From Prostheceraeus crozeri (taxonomy: Eukaryota > Platyhelminthes > Polycladida > Euryleptidae): a stretch of 64,000 nucleotides of DNA. This document shows, piece after piece, positions 1 to 13,500 of the stretch. A program made the position numbers and the translations under genes. Each line of letters opens with the position of its first letter. Positions within the stretch are counted from its first letter, which is position 1. The DNA lies in the NCBI GenBank assembly GCA_907163375.1, contig CAJQUW010007539.1, positions 829,060 through 893,059 on the forward strand, written 5' to 3'. A model generated the notes under the pieces. It ran no database searches. It had not been told where the DNA came from and worked only from the letters and a program-made list of their open reading frames with translations.

Positions 1-800
1 CAAGGTTGGGCAAAAACTTAGGGTCAAAACCCAAAACCCAAGCCCAAGTTTCAATGAATGAATAATCAAGTAAACGAAATGCATTCTCTGTATTTTGTGC
101 TGACATAAAGATTCTTCTATAAGCCAAAACTTTTGTTGGGCCCATGAGAAGTGTGGTATCAGAGGGAAAAGATTTTTTATTGGAATAACTGCATTTAGTA
201 GCCTAAATACATGTATGACATGACAAGCTTTCTGTTAATTTAACCTACGCTGATGTACTGACTAATTGAAGATCTTTGATTTAATTATGATTTGAATTAC
301 ACATTGCTCATTACAAAGTTATTGTCTTCATTTTATCATTCAGAAATATAAACAGACTTAATAATACTCATATAATACTTATATAATCCTAATTATACTT
401 ATATAAACATATTAAGAATGAGAAATTGGAATGAATTCATCTTTGGATAACTGTTGGTTGTCGCAGACAGTTTAGGGGTGCGAATATATCTGCGAAGATA
501 CGAAATGCATGAAATATATAAAAATTCAGCATGCAGAAATGCAACAGAATGCATGTAAGCCTATAGAAAATAGGATACGATATGTTCGAACTTCCAATCC
601 GCGGTATTGTCAAGTCCTAAATGATATACTCTTAGATAATAATCACTTCAGTTTTGAAATATACTGTGAATTGAGAGGTATTTTGATAAAAAATCAGAAC
701 TTCATGCTCTTATCATGTAGTTCTCCTAAGATTCAAATCAAAATGTAAAGTTTTGTTACTTGATTTGTGTATACATGTATGCAGTATTAATAGAAAATTC
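1..800 (+). repeat. Left arm of a large diverged inverted repeat
   Basis: This stretch reads, with perhaps a quarter of bases changed, as the reverse complement of about 3410-4150. Matching landmarks run in the same order: a CCCAAAACCCAAGCC-like start, GCTGACATAAAGAT, GAGAAGTGTGG, a TTTTATCATTC block, AAATTGGAATGAATTCAT, and GCGGTATTGTCA near 601. The arm may begin before the window. No transposase is recognisable on it. The small frames on it are not credible genes. Confidence 0.75.
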
Positions 801-3409
801 AAGTTTTGGATCACTTACCCGATGTCCAAGCTGCACTGCTTATATATCAACTTCTGCATCAGAAGAAGATTTTCTAAATATTATTTTACACAATGAGTGC
901 CGTCTATACTGAATCATGCTGATAAGATTTTTCATATATAGTTGACAGGAAAAGATGAATTTAATGCATCTTCGGCATTCTAGTTAACATAGTGTCTTAT
1001 TTTGATAGATAAAATCAACATACCGTCTCATCTCTTGGGTTAGCCAGCCAGTCTCTTCCGGTAACGCCAAACGTACTTTATCTCCATGATTCCTCTGAAA
1101 TTTCATCATAGCTGAGCGAAGAGTTAACCAGCGTTGAGGTTGCCCATTCTCAAAACGATGCTTTGTTCGAAATGATGGATAAGATTGAGAAGTACTAGTT
1201 CGACTATTTAACGGCATTGAAGAACATGCAGGCATTGAGTCATGAGGAATGCGGACTCTCCGAACGATCATTTCTTTTATAAATCTTCACTGATTGATGG
1301 CAAGTTAAGAAAGTGTGTTCACTAAGGCACGTTGAAATGAGAAACTAGGGAAACTGATTCCACAAGTGTTTGCAGACGATAAACCAACAATGCAATCCTT
1401 CCGACGCACTCCACAATTCTATCTCATCTATCACAACAAAGTCAATGCGACTAAGAAGCGATCAACACTTTCCACACCTCTATTTTCAAGCTGAAGCTGA
1501 GAATTTTGCAGTGAATCGGAGACTGCACAGCTTGTGCACGAATATGTTTCTCTGATCTTTGACAGACGTCAGTGATCCATGATCAATAGGCCCTGACCGC
1601 TTTGCAAACCGGCCGAGATTTGACCACGAGAGTGAATATAAGCTGACCTGTAATCCGGGTACCACAAGGCAGACAGTGGGATATTAACAAGCGGATAATA
1701 GATTCGTAGCAGTATTAACGATTTCAAGGAGAGAACTCATATAAACACAATCTTAAGTCGTTTTGGTCAAGTCACTTGCAATAAACCGACAACAGACGAC
1801 TTAACGCCTTCAACCAAAACAGAAGTGACAACAGTTTATTCAGTAGGTGTGGGATTGTCTTCAAGGTAGATGAAATAAGTGGAACTGATGAAAATCATCC
1901 ATGCGGAGTACGATGGGAAGCTGCAGACATGAGCACTTCCCAGGTTATGCATTCAAAATTGCAGAGAACACTACAACATTGATGTATTTCATGAATCAAG
2001 TCAAAGTAATAACAACGCTGCATTGTCTAAAAATGGAACAGAGGTGAGTGACAAAAAGATGCATCGCTTGAGTAACTATATAAACAGAGTTATTCATTCT
2101 AGCAACTCTTGAGTTTAATTATTCTTTGCAATGACGTATTGATAAGTGCTGCGCGCTATTCCCGTGATTAACTGAATGTTCACAATATAGAAATCATCAA
2201 TGATGTTGCCATATAGAGGAATTAAGAAATAAATGCCAAGAAATTCAAACTATCCATACAATTCTAACACATGTAGACTGTCTTCCCACGTTTTGAAATT
2301 TGCCTTATTTTCATAAAACTGAACACAAACCAGTCAGATGCAAGTTGATACATGTTCTACCTACATGTATATTCAAAAAAGTATGCAAATTGGGCATGGA
2401 AGGACTAGAGACAATAATTTGAAGTATAGGGATGCGACCAGTTTGATGCTTGACTCAAAGAAATGTGCGTTGAGCGTCAGCCACACTGCGAGCTTTCCCA
2501 AGCGTTTTGCAGTCAATATAAAGTCATCATTACAGCTGGAGCAGTCGTAGACTGCCACATTGCGAGCATAGCAAATTAGAGCGATTGATGGCATACGGAC
2601 ATACGTTTGCTCGGGATGCTCGTGTTTGCTTTGCTTTTAGTGGGACTGCTGCCTAATACAAAAAGTCCTTCTCCGATTTGCATTTTCTAATGTGGGTAGA
2701 TAGCAGTGGCGATTATTGTCTCTCAGGTAAACACCTAAACCTATTAAACTTAGAATCAATAGGCAAACGGCAGGTCAAACTTTTATGTAATTGTTTGCTT
2801 TTTATCATATCGTTTTAAATTACATGCGAGTATATACAGCATCCGTACACTTGTACCTCCTAAATGAAGTAAAAACAATTCAACATTCATTTTTTCATCA
2901 ATTATATTCTTCTTTCTGACATTGCAAAAATGTCGATAACATCTGAGTGCCATTTTTCAGGGCCTCTTTTTATCATAGTGGCCATATTTATTAACAATTA
3001 CATTTACTTAACACACATATCTGCATTTAAATAAAACGTCATCACAAAATTTCAGTCGACATTATGACCGAGACATAAAAATACTACTGTGAATACTACT
3101 AATTAAATCATTTGGTAGTAATCAACAATTTTAAAACTAATTTTGGCTCAACATAATCCATTTGGAGCATTGGATATTTTGCAGTCATCTTTCTTCTTTA
3201 TAATGACATTTGAACGGGATTGTCTGATTTATCGCATCGAAACAAAGTCAACGCCTGTACATTAGCCTCAAGAAATCCGATGAACATTCTATTGAAATCA
3301 CTGCATTTTTAGTTTACACACGCAGTGGCATATAAATTCAAATTATCATGGTGACAACCATAACAAAAGGTATCAGTAATGCAACGTTGGACCTTGGGTT
3401 TTGGGTCGT
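801..3409. other. Spacer between the inverted arms, no supported gene
   Basis: About 2.6 kb of ordinary AT-rich DNA lies between the two arms. A 95-codon frame at 984-1271 (minus) has a protein-like composition and could be an isolated exon. It matches no family I know and has no convincing splice context. I see no transposase, RNA gene or tandem array. Confidence 0.5.
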
Positions 3410-4150
3410 ATGCATTTTTGTAATGCATACAGGCAAATCAAGTTATGAATATTGATATCATGATTTGAATCTTAAGACATAAATATAAGAGCATAAAGTT
3501 CTATTTTTTTTATCAGAATTCCATTCAATTCAGAGAATGCTTCAAAAAAAGAAAACTTGTGATTATTAACTATTTAATTTTGGGCCTGACAATACCGCGC
3601 ATTGAAAGTTCGTACATATTGTATTTGCAGCAAGCTTACATGTATTTTGTTACATTTGTGCATGCTAAATCTTCGCACCCGAAGAATGTCTACAACAGCC
3701 GACATCTAAAAATGAATTCATTCCAATTTCGAATTCTTTATATGTTTATATGCATTCACTACGCACCTAGAGGCTACTGTTATTGAGTCTGTTTATACTT
3801 CCGAATGATAAAATGAAAAGAATTGCTTTGAAATTAGCAATGTGGACTTCAATCATCATTGAATATGAAAAATCTTTGATTAGTCAGTGTAGCAGTCTAG
3901 GTTAAAGCAAAGGAAATCTTTATAGCGTAATGTATGTACTTAGGCCATTAATTACAGTTATTGCAATAAAAAACCGTTTCCCACTAATGCCACACTTCTC
4001 AAGGGCCCATAACACATATTTTGTAATCAACTGCAACATTATCTTTATGTCAGCGCTAAAAACAAGGAATGTACTTGGTTTACTTGATTCTACTCATTTA
4101 TTGAAACTTAGGCTTGGGTTTTGTATGCAAATGAATTTCGAAACTTTTCA
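3410..4150 (-). repeat. Right arm of the large diverged inverted repeat
   Basis: Reverse-complement partner of 1-800. The outer end (GGCTTGGGTTTTG near 4110) mirrors the window start, and the inner end (CCTTGGGTTTTGGG near 3391) lies close to the last matching block. The divergence points to an old insertion or an old inverted duplication. Confidence 0.75.
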
Positions 4151-4675
4151 TTGACCCCTTCCTTCTTTAATTCGATTTTCTAAGTTGATGTATTGAGTAG
4201 AAAATGATTTTGTTAATTACACCATCAAATTTTGGCAGTATTTTATCACCAAATATTCGAATTTGTTGCTCAGTTCTGAATTGTGTTTCACTTATTTCAG
4301 TCAACGGAAAACATGTGATCAACTAGATGAAAAACAAAAATATTTATTTAATACATTGAGAATAACATCTGTTGACATAACATGTCAAAAGTATCAGATA
4401 GCAGAGGATGCTTGAGTGTTTGAATTGTCACTGTCAAAGTTAAGCTGTCTGTCAACAATGACTGATCTGACCATGACTCGATAGTGTTGAAGTGCAGCAA
4501 AACTCAAAATTGTGACAGTGGTCACTGGAAGCTGCTTTTTCATCAACACAGTAGTTTTGTTTCGCAGACTATCTTGTGGTTGTTTTCCGTGAAACCATTT
4601 CGATGTCAGGAAAAGCGACACTGTCAGGGTTGAGAAAATCAATGATAATTCCAATGAAATAAAGATTTCATTTAT
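4151..4675. other. Non-coding stretch, one doubtful frame
   Basis: A minus-strand frame at 4394-4654 (86 codons) begins with a hydrophobic run, but I recognise no family. Otherwise there is only AT-rich sequence with no visible repeat. Confidence 0.4.
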
Positions 4676-5400
4676 TAGTCCGACAGCCAGACCGAGTTTC
4701 TGCAGGGAACGAGGCCGAATGTGAGACTTTCACAGAATGATGTACACCCTATGACTAGTGCGAATCGGCACGTCTGCCGAGTTCTAGTGAGATCCTCTTC
4801 TTGTTAGACACTATCAAAGAAAAACACATGTAAATCCAATGGGACGCAGATTGCAGTTTTTGGCTAAAATGAAATTTTCTATGTTTTCTCTGATTAAACG
4901 ATGAGTACCAAGCTCACAGTCATAATTTTGGCATGGAATGTCTTCAGGTCATTTCCTATGATGTGCATGTGCTTTTATCATGCATCTAATCGGCGATGTA
5001 TGAGGGAATGTGGTTGAAAGTGGATAATGTTGCTCAAAATGTTTGTGTTTGCCGACATTAAGAGGCTCGCCAAATCTAAATGTGTTTAGCTTTATACGCA
5101 GGGGTGCATGAAAATGAAAGGAAATGACCTGAAGACATTCCTTGTCAAAAGTATGACTCTGAGCTTGGTACTCATCCTTTAATCAGAGAAAACATGCAAA
5201 ATTTCATTTCAGCCGAAAACTGCAATCTGCGTCCCATTGGATTTACATGTGTTTTTCTTTGATCCTGTCCAACAAGGAGAGGAACACACTAGAACTCGGC
5301 AGACGTGCCGATTCGCAGTAGGCATTGAGTGTACACTATTCTGTGAAAGTCTCACTTTCGGCCTCGTCCCCTGCAGAAACTCGTTCTGGCTGCCGGACTA
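4676..5400. mobile_element. Fold-back (inverted-repeat) DNA element
   Basis: Two arms of about 300 bp (about 4677-4977 and 5103-5400) are near-complementary along their length. They enclose about 125 bp. The outer ends read TAGTCCG and CGGACTA. Matching internal blocks include AAACACATGTAAATCCAATG / CATTGGATTTACATGTGTTT and GAACTCG/GCCGAGTTC around a CGGCAGACGTGCCG core. There is no coding capacity, so it is a non-autonomous element. A TA target duplication would fit the ends, but only two bases support it. Small indels between the arms show moderate age. Confidence 0.85.
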
Positions 5401-6423
5401 TATACTTAGGATCTCGAAGTGTTGCAATTGGAAAATGTTACGTAAACAACCCTATTTTGTGACAACTGTTACTAAACTGCAACAATAACTTTTGCCTTGT
5501 CTATGATAGTATTGAAAAGCATGGCTGGGCATGCTAAGATAAAAACGTGATAATAAATAGACTGATTCATCGTTGAATGATGTCTTTCGTAACAGTAGTA
5601 GTAGTAGTACTTGTACTAATTCTTCTTTAATTGTCGAAAATGATAATCACAGCAAATCACCTGGTGAATCAGTCGGAAAGTCACGCCACAGGCTACACAT
5701 AAAGATAAAATTATTGCAAAATGAAAGCTCAATCACTAAAATAAAAAATAAATTATAGCTACAGTACGCGGCATTTCATTATTAGCACTTGTTTTTTTAA
5801 TGAAATTTCCATTTATATGTTTGAATTTTGTAGCATGCATGCATTTGGCATAGTCACTGTTCCATGAAACCTATTTTATCTCACTTTTGCTTGAAAATTA
5901 TATAAAAGTATTCCTCCATGCTCTTAGTTAACTAAATAACTAAATATTCATAACATATTTAGGCTATGCGTAGGCTAAATGTCGCATCAACATAAATGTG
6001 AATCAATTTTAAGTGTGTAAAATCACATTTTTCTATAATATTGGAAAATGGCTTGAAGGTGTACTATATAGTTTTCACTCTTACATAGTCCATCTAATAT
6101 TTTGTGTCTTTTATTAGTTAATGCCATAAACTGTTTCTAGAATGACATTAGCAAATTAGTACATCTCTTTGTATTGATTCTAATTCAAATCTTTCATTGT
6201 TGGGCATTGAAGTACAAACTGGGATAATATGTTGTTAGATTTTCGTCATAATTGAAATCATACATTTATAAAACGTGTGAATGAAACAACCGTGCTTCGA
6301 TCTGATGACTATTTTCAGACAAATGTTTTAACTGGTTATTGCAAGGAGAGTTGCTCTATTGAAATTACATGCAAATATTGTATGAATTGTATTTAACCAT
6401 CGGTCTCAAGATCTATCATATGT
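5401..6423. other. Non-coding stretch
   Basis: I see no gene here. A short AGT microsatellite lies near 5594-5609. The rest is AT-rich, with scattered short frames that look random. Confidence 0.5.
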
Positions 6424-6760
6424 ATGAAAAACATCTCGTACATGAAAAGGTTTTTACAACTGTTCCAATTTGAGCCTGGTTATGCACCAATAATTTTCAA
6501 AGAGATTTTTGATACTTGTGCACAAGGAACTGCAAGACGCAATGTATTTATTCAGCCACGTGTTAGAACTGTGCGACTTGGACGGAACTCAGTGCGCTTC
6601 TACGGAACAAGCTTTTGGAAAAAGGTTCCTTCATCACTACGAAGCAAAAATTGCAAATCACAAAGTGTTATGGAATTCATCACAGGATATCTCAAAAAAG
6701 AAAGTGGTGTTACCGCAAGTGATACATGATGAATTGTATACATGTTGTGACTTGACTTGA
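6424..6760 (+). mobile_element. LINE reverse-transcriptase C-terminal remnant
   Basis: The frame at 6424-6729 encodes about 100 residues. It ends in a pattern seen at the C-terminus of many L2/CR1/RTE-type LINE polyproteins: PRVRTVRLGRNSVRFYG, then a tryptophan and a VPSSLR stretch (usual form: PR..T..G..S..Y.G...W..LP..LR). Nothing of the reverse-transcriptase core is visible upstream, so it is a 5'-truncated copy, as LINE insertions commonly are. I see no clear poly(A) tail or target duplication. Confidence 0.6.
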
Positions 6761-7000
6761 TTTTTTATGAATAGTTTCACTTTTAATTGACCTAAAAATA
6801 TTTAGTTGAAGTACGTGTATTATTCATTACGGTATAATTCACATACATGTAACATGCCGTTGAAAAATATAATTTTGAATTTGAAATTATTTTTTTGAAA
6901 ATTTAGCAAAATGTGTGTTTAGTCATAAAAGGTGGCATTTTTCCTTGTGCTCTATAATATACTCCCCAATCTACAATTCAACGTTACAAAGTGCCTCAAG

Positions 7001-7540
7001 GTACACTGTAAACCGTTGACTGACAATTGACAGACATTTATCCTACAAAATCTATTTTGTCGGTCATTGTTAATTCTTGTAGGATGATTGCCACTGAACA
7101 CCTACAATATCTGACAAAAAGCGACAAAATGAATAGCAATGAATTATAGCTTAAATTATATCAAAAATGTAGGAAATTAATTAAATTATATCAAAATAAA
7201 TCATGGTTTTGCCAGACAATAATACAGATAGCCCAAAAGTCAAGCACTCACTAATCGAAAAAATTAATCAATATTCAACAGTTTTTGTTAAATGAATAAA
7301 GTAAAAGCCACACTAGTAGGGAAGAATGCTGTCTTCCATTCTTCCCTAGTAATGTGGTTTTTGCTTTATTCATTTAACTACGGGTGACAGTGCCTTAACA
7401 TCACATCAGTTTTTGTTTAGTTAATTTGAATGCAAAGCATCTGTTTCGATGTCGATGAAGAACCTACAAATTCGTCGGATATCGCAGGATATTGGAGGTG
7501 ATTTTGTAGGATAATTGTCGGTCTACGGCTTGCAGTGTAG
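7001..7540. mobile_element. Miniature inverted-repeat transposon with TACACTGTAAA ends
   Basis: The left end starts GTACACTGTAAACCGTTGAC. The right end, read on the other strand, starts CTACACTGCAAGCCGTAGAC. Both continue with a GACAATT...ATCCTACAAAATC block. So about 50-bp imperfect terminal repeats bound about 540 bp with no coding capacity. A second palindrome is nested at 7287-7378. The CACTGTAAA terminus recurs in other repeats of this window. Confidence 0.8.
7287..7378. repeat. Nested 92-bp palindrome
   Basis: Two arms of 42 bp (7287-7328 and 7337-7378) pair almost completely around an 8-base loop. They start GTTAAATGAATAAA and end TTTATTCATTTAAC. The motif CAGTTTTTGTT occurs just before it and again shortly after, as if duplicated on insertion. 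It looks like a tiny fold-back element inside the larger miniature transposon. Confidence 0.8.
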
Positions 7541-10500
7541 CTAACAATGTTTAAGAAATTAAAGTATTTACTAGAAGGACAAACAAGGGTTCCCCTTATG
7601 TGAAATGAATTGACGAGTCATCCTGCCAAAATTATGATTAAGGTCTTATATTGAAAAGATTCTGTTTAACAGTCTGCCCAATCATGATACGAAGACACGT
7701 CCTGTTTCCAATCATTATATCAGATCTAGCTAACACAGCAGGGTTATGCTGTCTGAAATCTACCAGATGTGTGAGGGAATTAATGTCAATTTCTTAAGCT
7801 AGAACTAGAAATGAAATTCTACAAAATACGGACACAAATTTTTTGACTAATTAAATGAGGTCATCAACAGGAACTTGGTCAGGACGATAGCGCTTCGACT
7901 GTTTAAATCCTGGACGCTCAAACCTCACCAAGCGCGGGCCTGTACACGTAAGATGCACGGCCTCAAAAATGAAATTTATAGTGCTATTTTAGTATCTATT
8001 GAAAAGACTATAATTACGTAGCTATTAACTGTAATGTACCTCAGGCAGAGTACAGCCAGAAGAGGTCAAGAGGCGTGGACATAATCCACCTACAACTCAA
8101 TGTTAATTGTAGATCCTCCACTTCAATGTTGTCTATGAAAAACCGAGTTTATGAATGTGATGAAGTCGTACAAAAAATGTCATCGATTTTTAAGGGTGTC
8201 ACTCGATAGCAACATACAATGGAATAATGAAAACAAAACAAAAAAAATCATAGTGCATGTAGGATGTAGGTAATAAACAGCTGCTTGTTGTATTTGCTTC
8301 ATGTATCATGTCAGCAGTCTCCAGCATTTGAAAATTTTCTCGTAGTTCGATATGAAATTAGAAATATTATGCAATGATCTCCTTGCACTGTTTATTGGGA
8401 GTCTTACTTAGCAATTCCTGACTTAATTGGTTCGTGTAAAAGCAGCATGTTTTTAATGTGTTTAAAGGTATAGATCCTACACATGCCCTTCATGTCGGAG
8501 TTCTAATATTTATATGTCTCGTTCTTGAATTACATTTCGCTTTGCTGTTCTGCAAGACTTCTTCTTTCTTTAATGGGACGTATGTTTAGTGACGATGATA
8601 TTTCGCATTTTCTATTTTATTTATTCAGATTCAGTGCATAACACATTAACTTCATAATTTTGCATGTGACTGACCTAAGTGATGTGAGAAGTCGCAATCG
8701 TCACTAATTCTGACATGACTGTGCTTTTTCCGAAACCTATAAACTCGACAAAAACACATACACACATGTGTCATCTACACGAAATGATGAGGTAAGCTAT
8801 AACGGTATTGTCATTTCTGATGGGGTTACATCAGGCAAAAGGCTAAACGTCTAAACCTAAGGCCTTGGACAAAAGCTGTATTACAATATTCGAATTTCCA
8901 GACTTCTATTTGATGTGTGTGGTGCAAAGTGGTCATGAGCGATTCATAGAATTTCCTGAGCGTTGTTTTACTGAAAGTTATTATACAAAAATGCTGGAAA
9001 AGGTGGCAAAAGCCGTCTACTTTTCAAAAACCGTCTGCTAGTCTATCACTATCAAGCAATTTTTTATACATGCCTAGATCAAGCAGTTTTATTATAGAGG
9101 ATTCACAAGAGAAATGATATAAAGGGGAAGTGAATTAATGAATTTATCTGGTAATAATATATGTCACAGTAATATGGCCTCAACTTCTAAGTATCTACCA
9201 ATCTTTTTGATCAACTCTTAACTACAGCTTACGACTCAATAAGTACGGCTGTGAATTTGAACGTGATGTGCTCATAAAATCCTCATAATAATTAGAAATG
9301 TATAAACTAGGTGTGAATCGTGGTTTCAAATACCTTAAGTAATTCAACAATTCAATGCGATTTTAGACTGCTTATACACCTAAGTATATAATTAAATGCA
9401 TCTGCATGTAAATCCCATCTGTGTTACAATATTTAAGCTCCTCTCCTTCCAGTGCTACAAAATCATTTTCATTTGCATTTATTTTCGCATCATGTTTTCT
9501 CATGGGAACATTTTTATTCGTAGTTTTTATAGATTCCTCACTCCACTGAACAATGCCATCATGTCATATATCTTCAAAATTTGCATTATTTTGCATAATC
9601 ACTGTTATAAATGCCATATTTCCGCGTGTTCACTGTTGAGAAATAGACTTTTTGCTATTTCACTAGTTTGCGCAGATTATGATTTGACTCAATAATGAGT
9701 TAATACTCCCTAGAAGCTTACTAATGTTCATATTCTAAAAGAAATGTTTAATTCCGGGATCTATTTAGCACAAATGTATTGAGAACCAAATTAAAATTCT
9801 TACCTGAAAGAAGCCGTCAATCGTTGGTATTGTCTTCGAATAGGCACGCATTCTAAGTATAGATTGGTCCATATCCCATTTGTTCCCTGACTTTGGTCAT
9901 AACGATGTTGAAAGCGAAGTCGCGGAAGCCGAGGATGCCATTCAGAGCTCCAATTTGTCATTCGTAACCTCACTATCGGTTCCATGATTCTATGAAAGCC
10001 ACAGTCAATGGATCACTTGATCGCTTTATTATTTCAATGCCTCACACAGTGACTGTCGCAGATAATACACCTGTGCCTGTGGATGAGACACCATGCAGTG
10101 CACAGTGGTTGGTTGCACAAATTGCTGCTGTTTTATGAAGTGCTATATCTAGTAATGAAAGTGAATCGTAGAGGAAACTTCAAATTGCACCTGATATTCA
10201 GTTCACAGACAAGAGGATCGTTGAAGAGCACATGAGATATTGCATTTAAACAGTCGATTACTAGTACATGATATCGCGAGCATTGTCCATCATGGTTTGT
10301 GAACTTGAACGTTTGATTCAGCTCCACCCAAGCGTGTGGTATGGCTAAACAGTACACGTAGGACGCTTCAGTTTCTCCAATTCCGAGTTGTAAAGACCTC
10401 CCGTGGTGTCATAGGTTATGAAAATTTAGAAGCATAAAGTGGTTCATATAAAGTCTGCATTTAAATGCAAAAATTCCGTCGGATAAGAAAATCCTGTTGT

Positions 10501-13500
10501 ATAAAGTGATTTTCTCAAAAAATAAATGTATTACTTCTTCAACTGACGTCTGATCGATTTTTGCTCTACTTGAAATATTTCAGTAAAAGTAGAGGAGGAC
10601 ATTGAGAGCTCCTAAAAACTGTAGACACTTTTAAAGGAGGAAGTTTGGATTCCATGGGACAATATGAAGTATCTCGTACTTAACACGCATCTCATTGCGA
10701 TGAATTGTGGAAGGACAATGTCATTAATGATTTTCCATGGGTTATACAAATCTTGCAATTAAAACATCAGAGTTCATGAAATTTTGTTCTGCTCAATTCA
10801 GCCGTCTCAGCGTAATAACCCATCTTAACGACTAAGCTAAGACAATTCACAGCAACGTCATGAACTCTAATGATTCATGCCTCCGGCTTTCACGAGGTCG
10901 AAATGATATTTCAATGCGCCTTGCTCACGTCATGAACTCTTTAGAAATTGATGTTTACATTCTCTTGCTTAAATTGAGGGTCTTGTTAAATTGTATTCAC
11001 GTAGAATCCTTTCAGTGTAGATGTTTTGTTACTTATCTACCATCCTACTTGTTAGCTAAATCGCTACGTGTGTTAGAATTGAAATGATTAAAAAGAAATA
11101 AGAATCATTCGAAGTCCACACCAATCTTAAAGTTCAAAATATAATCATAGAGACAGAATGATAGGAAGCCGAACATTTTCAAACCAAATATGAGAAACAA
11201 GGCTTTTGCTGACACAGTTGGTGTCATTCAACTTAAATGCCTCCTTCTCTCTAGTTAAAGAAAATATTGTTAGAAAAGACAGGTGTGCCGAGTGGTTATT
11301 GTGACTTTCCAGTCGTTATGGGCCAACACAAATTATATGATAAAATTGGACTTGTTAAGCAATGAATTACTTGAAATTGAAAATCAGAGCAATGAAATAA
11401 TTGACAACTCACTTATCATTGTTTCTTAACTATTTTTGCAGTAGTAATTGCATAAAGTCGTCCGTCGCTTGCGGATTGCTCTTAATTCCAGTAAAGTGCT
11501 TCGATTGGCAAAATTCCTTCAGATTCGAAGAATTCAGATCATTGCGCACAAGTTTTCTCATAATGTTGGCCTTTCCGATCATTATTAAAGAAAGTAGCAG
11601 GCGTACGACAATTAGTTCACTTGATGATTTCACATCCTCTCCTCGGCATTGCTCACTGCATAGTGCATACATTGAATCGAAGCCAAGCATCGATGTGTGT
11701 TTTGGTGTGCGCGAAGTGATATCACAGCACCCACGCATCTCTCACTGGTTCTGGCGCAGAGTTGGAAAAGTCGGAATTGGAATTATAATTGACTATATTT
11801 AAATCTACTGGAATTGGAATTGACCTTGATAAACCTCAATTCCACTTTTTCGATAGACCTGCGATAAATCGATTGGTACAAAAATTGAAATCACAGTACT
11901 CGGCCGTTGTGTTAACTGCACGCAGAGATAAGAGAGAGATCGACAGAGGTAGCTTTATTCTATTGTTGAATAAAGGGTGTTAATTGTGACTTCGATGGGT
12001 CTACAGCCCCGGACAATGTTAATTCAGCGATTAAGCAAACAATGAAAAGGCAATCATCTTTGTTCAATCTGTTATTTAGTTATTTATCAAGTAAGATAAT
12101 TAATCAAAATAAAGTTATTGTTGAATTTAGTTCTTCATAGGATAAGCACAAGAATTGGAGATTAACTTAATTGTTGTACACGCGAAAAACAATTGGTTTT
12201 GAAAGAGGAAAATTAACGGTGCATTAAAGTGCAGCAACCCTGTCAGTTCAAATCACAATATAGACAGTGTCAACAAATTATTCTAATAATTAATTATTTA
12301 ATTACAGGAACTATTATTCAACTTCCAATCACAACAATTAACAATATTAATTTCAAGGACTACACGTATAGTTATATAGATGCGATACGCAACGATAAAA
12401 GAAAAACTTTACACTTACAGTTCACTTCTTACTGTTGAATTTACTTCAATTCGATCGGACTCACTTATACCAAAATAATATCATAAATATCAGTGTCACT
12501 TATACCGTCAATCTTCAATCGCGCTCGCTGATGTGTTGCCGCATACGCCACTGTGTTGTTGTTGTTGTTACTTTTGTAGTTAAGTTACACCTTGAGAGCC
12601 CGGAGTTCTTCTAATAGCTACTGAAGATGTCCTATGTATCGTTGTTGGTAGTTGTTGTTGTGTCAATTTCTCATCGTTTTTAATATATACAAATTTTTGA
12701 GACTTGACGATAAACCACTTTCTTTGGAAAATTGAAAGAGTTTCCTTTAAATCTCTGCTCGTTTGCTTTCGACCCGACCACATTTCGTTCTTATCACGGA
12801 ATTTTTAATCTCCTTTCTTAACATGGACCATTAATCAGTTTTCATGATATCATTTTTATCGTCGTTTTTTCTTTCATCAACAATCACGTCATTCACACAC
12901 TGAATTTCTTTCTTGTCAGTTTATTAATATATTTATTCGCTCGCATCTCACCTCTCTCTCTCTCTCTCTCAGCGCTTGATTTTTTGCTGATCGTTAAATT
13001 CTTTTCGTTTTTTCACGAGATATTGAATATCTCGTTTGCGAAACGGAAATGGCGTAGGCTGACCGGTTACATATATACATGTACACAAGAAATATGAACT
13101 ATGAACATGAGAACGCACAAAGGAACGACGCAGGGAACGGCACACAGGAACAACGAGGATAGGATAATGGCACATGGCTTAGATTGAAACGAACAAACGT
13201 TAGATACATTAACTTAATACATTTTACGCGACATGCTATTATCGGAATTGAATCTTATTATGGCATTGGAATTGAATTGAACTGTTTCGACTGGAATTGG
13301 AATTAAAAATTTCAGTGGAATTTTTCCAGCTGTGTTCTGCTGACAGCTTATTGTTTGCCATTTCCAATAGCAAGCAATATACGAATTATCCATTCGAGAA
13401 GGAGCAAGTTGTCTAATTCTGTGATGTGCCATTTCGATGTTAAGGTTACACACAATTCTTCCTTTCTAGGAAACCGAAGCGCGTGCAGATGAATCTAATT

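Noticed and set aside
9396-9695. 99-codon plus-strand frame rich in hydrophobic residues
   Set aside because: Its composition is what AT-rich random DNA gives. No family or signal peptide pattern fits.
11401-11802. Overlapping long frames on both strands
   Set aside because: The two frames are shadows over the same DNA, with no recognisable domain and no splice context.
11774-13305. GGAATTGGAATT words at both ends of a 1.5 kb span as possible transposon ends
   Set aside because: The words are short, simple and direct, with no further similarity around them.
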